64,000 bases of DNA from Planctomycetota bacterium (lineage in GTDB: Bacteria > Planctomycetota > UBA11346). The stretch covers positions 1 through 64,000 of the forward strand of contig JADGDD010000014.1 of assembly GCA_016745075.1 (NCBI GenBank), in the 5' to 3' direction. This document shows, in pieces, positions 23,855 through 31,084 of this stretch (position 1 is the stretch's first letter; every line of letters starts with the position of its first letter). Below the pieces are notes generated by a model, which had not been told where the DNA came from, searched no databases, and saw only the letters and a list, made by a program, of their open reading frames with translations. Both the position numbers and the translations under genes were made by a program.

Positions 23855-25033
23855 ATGCCTCGGTTGTTTGTTGATATCTGTGCGCTGATGCTCTGCCATA
23901 TCCTCGTGGGAGGGCTACAGCCTGTCTCTGCTGCTGAGCAGACTAGTGACCAGCATGAAGACCATTTGGTCTCTATCGAGCAGCGCATAGAAGGTTTTTT
24001 ACAACGAGCCTCAGAGGCTTTGGCAGAAGGCCGTCTGAGTGAAGCAGAACGTTTATTACGTCTTGCTCGCTCTGCTCCCTTGAATGAAACGCTTGCAAGG
24101 CGTGTTAAACAAATGCTCTTGCTTGTGAGTTCTATGAATGATCAACAACGGTCGGAAAGCTCAGAGCAGCGTGCAGAGCAAGCGCGCAAGCAGCTCCAAT
24201 CCTTTGTTGGGAGAGGCGGCGGCCGTGCTTTTGAAAAAAATGACTGGCCCGCGTATTTAGAGCTGAAACGTCTCTACCCGCAAGACCCTTTACTACAGGC
24301 TGTTCGTGATCGTTTACGTCCAGATTGGGCTCAAGCAGCAGGGCAAGATGACAACGGTATTTGGGCTGCTGTTCGTATTGGTCGTACGCTCATGCGTTTT
24401 CGATATATCGTTGCTGGCAGTGTTACTTGTGACAGCGAAACGCAGCCATTCGTTTCAAGAACTGTTACGGTCAGCACAGGATTCTGGATGGCAGAACATG
24501 AGTGTACGGTAGAGCAATGGACAGCACTTGCTGTAGATGTGCAGAGGGCTCGTGCTATTCGTTATAATGAAGATGCGTTCAAGCATGCCGGCTTAGAACA
24601 TATTGTCCCGTATAGTTATGCACAAACACGTGTTGGTATTGCCGATGTGGAACAGGCAGCGGCGGTCGTCAACGAACGCTTGCCGCAAGTGCGTGTGCGT
24701 TTACCAACAGAGCGAGAATGGGAATACGCGGCTCGAGCGGGTGAAACCGGATTATTTACACCTTGGTTTCAGACACGAGCAGATGCAACCATAGACAGAA
24801 CCAAACCCGAGCCAATTGCTTTGTATCAATGCAATGCTTGGGGGCTTTTTGATATGCACGGCGGTGTCTGGGAACTGTGTTTGGAAACAGGGCAAGAACC
24901 GATACGTAAGGGTGGTGGCTGGCGTAGTCGTCGGGCCTTCTGTTCGTTTCTCAGTCATGCTCGTGTTATTGATCGTGTGCATGGTGATGAGAGTACTGGC
25001 TTTCGTTTCTTGATTGAAAGTAAGGATCAATAA
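23855..25033 (+). CDS. Secreted FGE-sulfatase-domain protein lacking one catalytic cysteine
   Basis: After a signal peptide (MPRLFVDICALMLCHILVGG...SAA) and an alpha-helical region (about residues 40-130) comes a formylglycine-generating-enzyme-like fold. It shows VSTGFWMAEHECTVEQW, LPTEREWEYAARAG, NAWGLFDMHGGVWELC and GGGWRS...TGFRFL. In active FGE the segment GGSFxCHxSYC supplies two cysteines that bind copper. Here the line reads GGGWRSRRAFC, so the first is Ser and only the second remains. It is therefore unlikely to activate sulfatases and may be a binding or structural protein. I chose the ATG giving a clean signal peptide; an in-frame GTG lies 33 bases upstream. Its stop overlaps the next start (TAATG). 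Confidence 0.8.
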   Translation: MPRLFVDICALMLCHILVGGLQPVSAAEQTSDQHEDHLVSIEQRIEGFLQRASEALAEGRLSEAERLLRLARSAPLNETLARRVKQMLLLVSSMNDQQRSESSEQRAEQARKQLQSFVGRGGGRAFEKNDWPAYLELKRLYPQDPLLQAVRDRLRPDWAQAAGQDDNGIWAAVRIGRTLMRFRYIVAGSVTCDSETQPFVSRTVTVSTGFWMAEHECTVEQWTALAVDVQRARAIRYNEDAFKHAGLEHIVPYSYAQTRVGIADVEQAAAVVNERLPQVRVRLPTEREWEYAARAGETGLFTPWFQTRADATIDRTKPEPIALYQCNAWGLFDMHGGVWELCLETGQEPIRKGGGWRSRRAFCSFLSHARVIDRVHGDESTGFRFLIESKDQ

Positions 25034-25608
25034 TGCGTGTTCTTACTATCAGTTTTTGTATTGTGTTGTTGTGCTGCTGTACGACATCATGTCGTACACG
25101 TACCATTATTGATTCTGTGCCGCGTGGCGCAGATGTGTATATCAATGGGATAAAGCAGGACGCAAAAACACCATGTATTCTTGATATGTACAGTAATGAT
25201 ATTAATTACGCTTCGCAAGTTATTGAATTACGCAAACCTGGCTATCAAAGTAAATGGGGCTACTTGGCAACCGTTCATGACAGGCGCCATTTTGCTTGGT
25301 CATGGGTGTCTTATATTGGTGTGGCAACCGGCCAGTATTATTTATTGTTGTTAGAAACTCATCCGGCCATGTATCAACGTGTGCAAGATTATTATTGTAT
25401 TTATTTAGAAGACGATGTTAGTCAGGCAGTGGAGCAGGTGGGGGGGGCTGTTGAAAGCTCTCAGCATAAAAATGACTCGGAGTCAATTGCTATACAAGAC
25501 GAAGAGAAACACCGTATTGGACCAATTCGTTTTTTCGGGCTGGATTTTACTGGAACAGATGCTGAACAAATGCAACAGCGGCAAACAAAATTACAAGGGC
25601 AAGAATAA
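25033..25608 (+). CDS. PEGA-like domain lipoprotein
   Basis: A short signal peptide ends in a lipoprotein-type cysteine (CTTSC, about residue 20). A PEGA-like surface domain follows: IIDSVPRGADVYINGIKQDAKTPCILDM, then IELRKPGYQS. PEGA domains are thought to help anchor or bind proteins at cell surfaces. The middle part is aromatic and may insert into the membrane (WSWVSYIGVATGQYYLLLL). Both ends are joined by TAATG overlaps to the FGE-like gene and to a second PEGA lipoprotein. The substrate or partner is unknown. Confidence 0.75.
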   Translation: MRVLTISFCIVLLCCCTTSCRTRTIIDSVPRGADVYINGIKQDAKTPCILDMYSNDINYASQVIELRKPGYQSKWGYLATVHDRRHFAWSWVSYIGVATGQYYLLLLETHPAMYQRVQDYYCIYLEDDVSQAVEQVGGAVESSQHKNDSESIAIQDEEKHRIGPIRFFGLDFTGTDAEQMQQRQTKLQGQE

Positions 25609-26033
25609 TGCTGGGTACCCCTCAACGTTTTTGCTTATTGATAGTTCTTTTGTGTGCGACCTCGTGCACGAGCCGTGTTCATGTCAGTAGTGAGCCAAGT
25701 GGTGCTCGTGTCTATATCAATGATGTTATGACAGGCTATACACCATTAGATGTAAATTTGGCCTCTACTGCTCGTTATATTCGTATTGAAACAGATGGGT
25801 ATATTAGTCAGCAAGGTATTTTACATCGTCGTTTTGACGGAGATAGTCTTATGGCACTTTTCTTTCCTGTTTTATTGTGTACACCAGTGGTTACGACGCG
25901 ATTGGAATCAGCATACCATTTTGTTTTACAACGTGGAAGTGGCATTGAATATCGGGGTGTCATTATGGGTGTTCCTGAAGTAGACCGTGTACCACCAACA
26001 TTATCAGGATCAAAACAGAAAGGTACACAATGA
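25608..26033 (+). CDS. Second PEGA-domain lipoprotein
   Basis: A lipobox (LLCATSC, cysteine near residue 20) is followed by a PEGA domain: VHVSSEPSGARVYINDVMTG, YTPLDVNL, and IRIETDGYISQ. A hydrophobic stretch (LMALFFPVLLCTPVVTT) parallels the one in the preceding protein, so the two are paralogues arisen by duplication. The start overlaps the upstream stop (TAATG) and its stop overlaps the fluoride channel start (ATGA), so all four genes form one tightly coupled operon. Confidence 0.75.
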   Translation: MLGTPQRFCLLIVLLCATSCTSRVHVSSEPSGARVYINDVMTGYTPLDVNLASTARYIRIETDGYISQQGILHRRFDGDSLMALFFPVLLCTPVVTTRLESAYHFVLQRGSGIEYRGVIMGVPEVDRVPPTLSGSKQKGTQ

Positions 26034-26419
26034 GTACTGTTGTTCCTTTAGTTTGTGTTGCTCTTGGCAGCGCGTTTGGCGGCGTTGGTCGTTATCTTTT
26101 ATCCTCATGGATGGATGCGCATTGGAAAGAATCTGCTTATGCCATGAGTATTGGTACGTTGGCGGTGAATATTATAGGCTCATTTTGCATCGCATTTTTT
26201 GCAGCCCGTTGTGAATCAGAAGCAGCCAAAGCATTTGTCTTGGTTGGTATTATGGGTGGTTTTACCACCTTCTCTTCTTTCAGTTGGCAGGTTGTTCAAC
26301 ATCTTCAAGCCCAGCAATGGTGGCAAGCGGGAGTCTATGTCAGTCTGTCGTTCATTTGTTGTGTTGCCGCAGCCGCAGCGGGATATTTTGTGAGTACAAT
26401 AAGTACTTCTGGGGCTTGA
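26030..26419 (+). CDS. crcB: Fluoride channel CrcB/FluC
   Basis: FluC exports fluoride passively as a dual-topology dimer. The 129-residue protein has four membrane helices and the family motifs GGVGRYLLS, IGTLAVNIIGSF and GGFTTFSSFSWQ, with the pore-lining phenylalanines and the central Na-site sequence. The length is normal. It is the last gene of the FGE-like/PEGA operon, coupled by ATGA; I see no fluoride riboswitch upstream. Fluoride export in such company is odd and may be an incidental association. Confidence 0.95.
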   Translation: MSTVVPLVCVALGSAFGGVGRYLLSSWMDAHWKESAYAMSIGTLAVNIIGSFCIAFFAARCESEAAKAFVLVGIMGGFTTFSSFSWQVVQHLQAQQWWQAGVYVSLSFICCVAAAAAGYFVSTISTSGA

Positions 26420-26443
26420 GCAATCAGCCGCAGTGCTGGTGCT

Positions 26444-26896
26444 TTACTCGGATAATAACTGGGCAATTCTTTGTGCTTGGTTCTGATGGCTCAGTATATG
26501 GTTTTCGTATAGAGTGAGCAAGTCCCAGAGGCTCTGTTTCCCTCTGAGTGAATGCGTTCCATACTTATTTTTTAAGAGATCTTCGTTTATATTTTCAAAC
26601 ATTTTTTTAATTTGTTTTCTGATGAATGTTACAACAGATTTGGCCTCATTAATATCAACCTCTCTCTTGAGGTGAGCCCATGATTTTTCGTCAAAATTGT
26701 ACAATATGGGCGAGTCTTCTGCCCATATTGCTATTAGGCGGGAATAGGACTGAATTTCTGTGTCGAGAATGTGAATAGCAACATCATTGAGTGACCATTT
26801 TTCACCCACAGGAATATTGAGGCGGTTTTCGTGAGAAAAGTCTGCAATATATTCAAATAATAATTCAGGGGTTTTTGAGGAATATGGTAACGGCAT
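26444..26896 (-). CDS. DinB-superfamily protein (possible thiol transferase)
   Basis: The four-helix DinB/YfiT fold is suggested by EKWSLNDVAIHILDTE (His42) and the C-terminal YENHILSHQNQAQ, whose histidines would bind a divalent metal. Members of this superfamily include thiol S-transferases that use bacillithiol or mycothiol. Since bshA lies about 2 kb away, a bacillithiol transferase is plausible but unproven. I chose the ATG just after the upstream stop; a TTG 21 bases earlier would overlap the preceding gene. It follows the helix-turn-helix-like gene directly. Confidence 0.7.
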   Translation of the reverse strand: MPLPYSSKTPELLFEYIADFSHENRLNIPVGEKWSLNDVAIHILDTEIQSYSRLIAIWAEDSPILYNFDEKSWAHLKREVDINEAKSVVTFIRKQIKKMFENINEDLLKNKYGTHSLRGKQSLWDLLTLYENHILSHQNQAQRIAQLLSE

Positions 26897-26903
26897 CAGA
26901 GCA

Positions 26904-27365
26904 TTAGCTTCGTTCAATTAAAATCTGTAATTGCGCCCGCAGATTTTTAACCATTGGCCCTAATTCATCAAAGAGCATGATTAAGCGTTTGGCTTCTTCG
27001 GTATCAACACGCCCGTCTTCCAATGTTTCGGCAATTTCAGTCGTAACTTTTCCAACCAAACGAAGAACATCGCGTAAGTTGGATGGTAGGCGAAGCGGGT
27101 GTAAATCGACTTCGCGTTTTGCGCTGCACATTTCGATCAATGCACTGCAAATAGGATGTTGTAGGCGGTTCTTTGCTTGGTGAATGGCAAGATCAACAAC
27201 TTCTTCTAAGAACCACGGCTGTTCTCCGCGTGTACGGCGGCGGATGGTATCAGAAGAGACACCGATGACGGCAGCGGAATTACTGACCCCCATTTCGTCT
27301 ACATATTCAATCAGTGCATCGTAGAGTTTTCGTAAGCCTGCGTTTCGTGTTGGAAGTGTTATCAT
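26904..27365 (-). CDS. Putative helix-turn-helix protein of unknown family
   Basis: A 153-residue protein with a possible helix-turn-helix (SNSAAVIGVSSDTIRRRTRG, about residues 28-47), recalling phage CII-like or transcription-regulator N-termini. A long, charged helical C-terminus follows (TEIAETLEDGRVDTEEAKRLIMLFDEL), suitable for oligomerisation. I do not recognise a named family. It lies immediately upstream of the DinB-like gene on the same strand and may regulate it. DNA binding is inferred from the motif only. Confidence 0.55.
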   Translation of the reverse strand: MITLPTRNAGLRKLYDALIEYVDEMGVSNSAAVIGVSSDTIRRRTRGEQPWFLEEVVDLAIHQAKNRLQHPICSALIEMCSAKREVDLHPLRLPSNLRDVLRLVGKVTTEIAETLEDGRVDTEEAKRLIMLFDELGPMVKNLRAQLQILIERS

Positions 27366-27399
27366 GCCTGCATGCTATCGTAGAATAGCGCGGCGGCAA

Positions 27400-27777
27400 T
27401 CAGTTATGAGAGCTGTTGTCTGTAAACGCAAACTGTTTGAGTACCTCTAAGGAGACATGTTCAATCACGGAGATATGACAAGCTTTCAGCACAACTTGGG
27501 GGGCACAATTTTGTTGGTAGGCTTCTACCCAGCGTTGAACACAGAGGCACCATTTGTCTCCAGGTTGAAGGCCAGGGAAACCAACTTCAGGGTGTGGTGT
27601 TGAAAGATCGTTGCCAACTTGGGCACTGAAATTGAGAAAATCCGCCGTTATTACTGCACAGACGGTGTGTAGGCCATGGTCGTCAGCACCAATGGTGCAG
27701 TAACCAGTTCGATAGAATCCAGTCATTGGATTTGAACAGCAGCATGATAAGTCGGTTCCAAGTACATTTTTAGCCAT
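27400..27777 (-). CDS. DUF2237 family protein
   Basis: The 125-residue protein matches the DUF2237 family throughout: AKNVLGTDL near the start, NPMTGFYRTGYC, DDHGLHTVCA, GNDLSTPHPEVGFPGLQPGD and WCLCVQRWVEAY. Conserved cysteines and histidines hint at a metal or redox role, but the family has no established function. I chose the ATG directly before AKNVLG, where family members begin; an upstream in-frame ATG would add ten residues. It stands alone between divergent or non-overlapping neighbours. Confidence 0.85.
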   Translation of the reverse strand: MAKNVLGTDLSCCCSNPMTGFYRTGYCTIGADDHGLHTVCAVITADFLNFSAQVGNDLSTPHPEVGFPGLQPGDKWCLCVQRWVEAYQQNCAPQVVLKACHISVIEHVSLEVLKQFAFTDNSSHN

Positions 27778-27898
27778 ATTCAGCAGTGTGCGCAGAGCTT
27801 GTCTCAATCAAGGGCGGAATGTCATGCTATGAAATTTGATGATATGGATGAAGAACGAAGGAGATAGCTACCTGAAATGTTTGATATTGTAGTGTCAA

Positions 27899-27944
27899 AA
27901 AACATCCTTTCAGGCTTTTCCGTTCTCTGAAAGGTAGTGTTTTT
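27899..27944. promoter_or_regulatory. Hairpin in divergent intergenic region
   Basis: CCTTTCAG (27906-27913) and CTGAAAGG (27927-27934) are perfect complements, flanked by AAAAACA on the left and TGTTTTT on the right. It looks like a bidirectional terminator but lies between two divergent genes, much like the hairpin at 7427. Confidence 0.45.
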
Positions 27945-27954
27945 CATGAAGTGA

Positions 27955-27982
27955 TTGGACGCTAACTATCGGTTGGCATTAT
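27955..27982 (+). promoter_or_regulatory. Candidate sigma-70-like promoter for the PEGA gene
   Basis: TTGGAC and CATTAT are separated by 16 bases and end about 27 bases before the ATG of the PEGA-domain gene. Judged by eye only. Confidence 0.3.
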
Positions 27983-28008
27983 CAGTTTAGCCACTATAGT
28001 CCGCCGCT

Positions 28009-28935
28009 ATGAAACTTCTTACATATATGTCATGTCTTGTCGCGCTTGTGCTCGGCAGCCTTTCACAGCTTTCAGCAGCGGACCAAGCGTTAGATGTAGA
28101 TAGCGCAGCAAACGGTGCGGCTTCAGAGCAAAAAGCTCTGTATGGTGACGTGAGCGAAAAAATGGTCCTTGTTGCGGCCATTGATCTTGGCCCACTTGCT
28201 GATCTTGACCCAGACTTAGCAGAACGTTATTCCCGTCTACTGAGTGCTAATGTCACTAAGAAGGTAGACTTTGTTACGAGTCAATACAGTGAAACGCTTC
28301 CAGGTTCTACAGATGACGGGTGGACAACAGGCCCAGTTGGTCAAATGAGCGGTGCAAACCTTGCCGTTGTAACGACCATTGATTCAATTGAAGAACAGAA
28401 AAAAGTCATGAAAAAATATAAAGTAGTGACGGTGACCATGCGTGCCTATGGTGTTCATGGCCAATTGGCGTGGGAAAAAACCCACACTGGTCGTTACATT
28501 GTTGGTAAAAATAGCGCCAAACTTATGACAGCAGCATCTTTGCCAGAATGTCGGGCTGCATGGGAAGGTATTAAACGCTGTATGCAATCGCTTTGCTCTA
28601 CCATAGATGCATGGCCAGAATCTGTGTGGTTGAGCTTGTCTGAAAAACCAGCCCCAGTAAAAGAACCGCTTATCGATGTTGGCTTTACGTCTATTCCTGC
28701 AAATGCAGACATCTATATTGATGGTACATACCGTGGTAGTACAGGCCCACAGGTTATCGTTATTGGTATCTCTGTTCGTGATCACGAAATTCGTATTGAG
28801 CGCACTGGTTATGAGCCATGGGTGAAACATCTTACGCCCGCAGCTGGTATGGTGGTTCAGCCTGCGTTAGAACCTATCGCAGCGGCACCAGAAGCTGCGC
28901 CAGAAGAAGAGGCAGCACCAGTTCCAGCTCAGTAA
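28009..28935 (+). CDS. Secreted PEGA-domain protein
   Basis: A signal peptide (residues 1-23, cleavage near LSA) precedes a domain of about 190 residues that I do not recognise, resembling the nucleotide-free, TolB-N-like part of envelope proteins (ANLAVVTTIDSIEEQKKVMKKYKVVTVTMRAYG). A PEGA domain follows: FTSIPANADIYIDGTYRG, HEIRIERTGYEPWVKH. The C-terminal 25 residues are Ala/Glu/Pro-rich and flexible. It is the third PEGA-type protein in 4 kb, but in its own transcription unit with a promoter-like sequence and a strong terminator. Probably an envelope-associated protein. Confidence 0.75.
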   Translation: MKLLTYMSCLVALVLGSLSQLSAADQALDVDSAANGAASEQKALYGDVSEKMVLVAAIDLGPLADLDPDLAERYSRLLSANVTKKVDFVTSQYSETLPGSTDDGWTTGPVGQMSGANLAVVTTIDSIEEQKKVMKKYKVVTVTMRAYGVHGQLAWEKTHTGRYIVGKNSAKLMTAASLPECRAAWEGIKRCMQSLCSTIDAWPESVWLSLSEKPAPVKEPLIDVGFTSIPANADIYIDGTYRGSTGPQVIVIGISVRDHEIRIERTGYEPWVKHLTPAAGMVVQPALEPIAAAPEAAPEEEAAPVPAQ

Positions 28936-28961
28936 TACTCCGCCCATTTAAAAACATTACA

Positions 28962-28991
28962 GAAGGCCGCTTTTTCGCGGCCTTCTTTTTT
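28962..28991 (+). terminator. Rho-independent terminator after the PEGA gene
   Basis: GAAGGCCGC and GCGGCCTTC pair perfectly around a six-base loop and are followed by six T. It also sits just upstream of bshA, so bshA needs its own promoter or readthrough. Confidence 0.92.
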
Positions 28992-29004
28992 CGGAAGGTC
29001 TCAG

Positions 29005-30141
29005 ATGCGTTTAGCGGTCTTATGTTATCCAACCTATGGCGGTAGCGGTGTGGTTGCGTCCGAACTGGCGATCGCTCTTGCTGAACGTGGACATGAAGTA
29101 CATGTTATTTCTCATCAAACTCCGTTCCGCATTCAAAAATGGCTGCCGAACCTTGTTTGCCATACGGTTGAAATAGGCTCATACCCCTTATTTCCACATC
29201 CGCTTTATTCATTAAACCTAATTAATAAAGTGGTAGAGCTTGTTGTTGAACATGATCTAGAAATTATACATAGCCACTATGCCATTCCGCACGCCTCAGT
29301 AGCATGGACAGCAAAAGAAATTCTTGAATCAGAGTATGGGCGAGAAGTACCACTTGCCTGTACCTTGCACGGTACGGACATTACCCTTGTTGGTAGAGAC
29401 CCAGCTTTTCATGCTCTGGCACGTTTTGCTATCAAGAAACAAGATTTGCTGACCGCCCCAAGTGAATGGTTAGCCAAGGATACGGATCATGCTTTTGGTG
29501 TACCCGCAGAGCGGATCGCTGTTATTCCTAACTTCGTTGATCTTGAACGTTTTAGACCTTGTGAAAAACCACGGGAAGAAAGTGGATGCACGGGTCTCGC
29601 TCCTGTAGGCAGCAAAGTGATAAGCCACATTTCTAATTTTCGTCCAGTGAAGCAAGTGGGAGATTTGGTTCGTGCTTTTGCTGTGTTGCGAGCACGCATG
29701 CCAGCAGTGCTGGTCTTGGCTGGTGATGGACCAGACTTACCGAAGGCGGAAAAGATCGCTCGTGATTTAGGCATCAGAGATGATCTACGGATTCTTGGTA
29801 AAGTAGATAACGTAGAAATGGTACTGCAAAGATCAGATCTATTTCTACTGCCAAGCCGCAGTGAAAGTTTTGGTTTAGCGGCTCTAGAAGCATTGGCCTG
29901 CGGTTGTCCTGTTATTGGCTATCAAGCCGGTGGTTTGCCGGAGGTGGTTGAGCATGACGTCAGTGGCTTATTGTGTCCAGAAGGTGCGGATACCTGTCTC
30001 GGATCGATGGCTGCGGATTTGTTAGAAGATGAACCTCGTTATGCAGCGATGCGTTTAGCTGCGCGCAGTCAGGCTGAACGTTTTGCTGTTGGTCCAGCGA
30101 TTGATGCTTACGAACGCATGTTACAAGAGCTTTCATGTTAA
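29005..30141 (+). CDS. bshA: N-acetyl-alpha-D-glucosaminyl L-malate synthase BshA
   Basis: BshA joins UDP-GlcNAc to L-malate in the first step of bacillithiol synthesis. It is a GT4 glycosyltransferase. The N-terminal YPTYGGSGVVASELA, HVISHQTPFRIQ, YPLFPHPLYSLNL and IHSHYAIPHA are BshA hallmarks, and the C-terminal nucleotide-sugar site SESFGLAALEALACGCPVIG is typical of GT4. The length of 378 residues is normal. BshB and BshC are not in the window. It overlaps the next gene by seven bases. The start lies within 15 bases of a terminator T-run. Confidence 0.93.
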   Translation: MRLAVLCYPTYGGSGVVASELAIALAERGHEVHVISHQTPFRIQKWLPNLVCHTVEIGSYPLFPHPLYSLNLINKVVELVVEHDLEIIHSHYAIPHASVAWTAKEILESEYGREVPLACTLHGTDITLVGRDPAFHALARFAIKKQDLLTAPSEWLAKDTDHAFGVPAERIAVIPNFVDLERFRPCEKPREESGCTGLAPVGSKVISHISNFRPVKQVGDLVRAFAVLRARMPAVLVLAGDGPDLPKAEKIARDLGIRDDLRILGKVDNVEMVLQRSDLFLLPSRSESFGLAALEALACGCPVIGYQAGGLPEVVEHDVSGLLCPEGADTCLGSMAADLLEDEPRYAAMRLAARSQAERFAVGPAIDAYERMLQELSC

Positions 30142-31070
30142 TATCGATACTTGGTGCTTTAGCTCCGGTTGTCGCCTTGTTGGTGGTTGGTGTTATTCTT
30201 CGTCAGCGTGGCATGTTGAGTACTGCGGGCCGTAGCGATTTATCTAAAATTCTTTTTTGGTTTTTTTTGCCCGTTTTGCTGTTTGGTAAAATGGCCCAAC
30301 AGCAACAGACTGGTGATCTGCCGTGGGTGGCTATCGGTCTGTTAGTAGCGGTATTAATTGGAACGTGGATTGTCTCATGGCTGGCAACCTCTTCACAATC
30401 AGCAGAGCGCCGAGGGGTGCTGGTGAATGGTGTTTTTCGGGCAAATGGAGCATTGGTCGCACTGCCTATTGTTGCCTCGTTAAAAATGCAGGGTGTGCTG
30501 AGCGATGTTGATGAACGAGCGTTTATGCTACTCTTTGCGATTATGGTTCCCGTGAATAATGTTTTATCGGTGACTGCTTTCTCCTTGCCGCATGGAGAAA
30601 AACATATCGGTAAAACCTTCATGAAGATTGTGCGTAATCCACTTATTCTTTCAGCCATCGCAGGGCTCATCGTGTCTTTTACCTGCCGTGAGGCTTTAGA
30701 ACCAACGCCTCTTTTTAAGTTCTGTTCTTTGGCGGGTTCAGGTACGATTGCACTCGCTTTAATTGTAGCGGGTTCAGCGATTCAATTAGAAACACTCAAG
30801 AAAACGAACTTACTAACCGCAGTTGTTGTTTTGGCAAAATTATGTGTGGTGCCAGCTATTGCATGGTGCGCAGGTCTTCTGTGTGGTGTCTCTGCACCAG
30901 ATCATATTGCTTTAGTAGTGTGCACCTGCGCGCCAGTTGCAGCGGCAACTTTGCCTATGGCAGCACAAATGAAAGGTGATGAAGAATTGATGGCATCACT
31001 CATTGTTTTATCCACAGCGCTTGCGCCGTTGACTATGTTTATCTGGCTGCTTGTGGTTGTTCCGGCATAG
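30135..31070 (+). CDS. Auxin efflux carrier (AEC) family permease
   Basis: This 311-residue protein has about ten hydrophobic helices in two halves and the AEC-like phrases LVVGVILRQRGMLS near the N-terminus, FFLPVLLFGKMAQ, RANGALVALPIVAS, MVPVNNVLSV and TCAPVAAATLPMAAQM. Bacterial members carry dicarboxylates such as malate. As BshA uses malate, overlap with bshA may be functional, though that is inference. The start overlaps bshA by seven bases, giving translational coupling. Confidence 0.85.
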   Translation: MLISILGALAPVVALLVVGVILRQRGMLSTAGRSDLSKILFWFFLPVLLFGKMAQQQQTGDLPWVAIGLLVAVLIGTWIVSWLATSSQSAERRGVLVNGVFRANGALVALPIVASLKMQGVLSDVDERAFMLLFAIMVPVNNVLSVTAFSLPHGEKHIGKTFMKIVRNPLILSAIAGLIVSFTCREALEPTPLFKFCSLAGSGTIALALIVAGSAIQLETLKKTNLLTAVVVLAKLCVVPAIAWCAGLLCGVSAPDHIALVVCTCAPVAAATLPMAAQMKGDEELMASLIVLSTALAPLTMFIWLLVVVPA

Positions 31071-31084
31071 TAGAGATTGGTCGC

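Noticed and set aside
23855-25033. Active sulfatase-maturing FGE for the sulfatase at 53.6 kb
   Set aside because: It has a secretion signal while the sulfatase does not, and one of the two catalytic cysteines is replaced by Ser.
25900-26030. Fluoride riboswitch before crcB
   Set aside because: crcB is translationally coupled inside an operon and the upstream sequence is coding for a lipoprotein; no riboswitch-like fold found.
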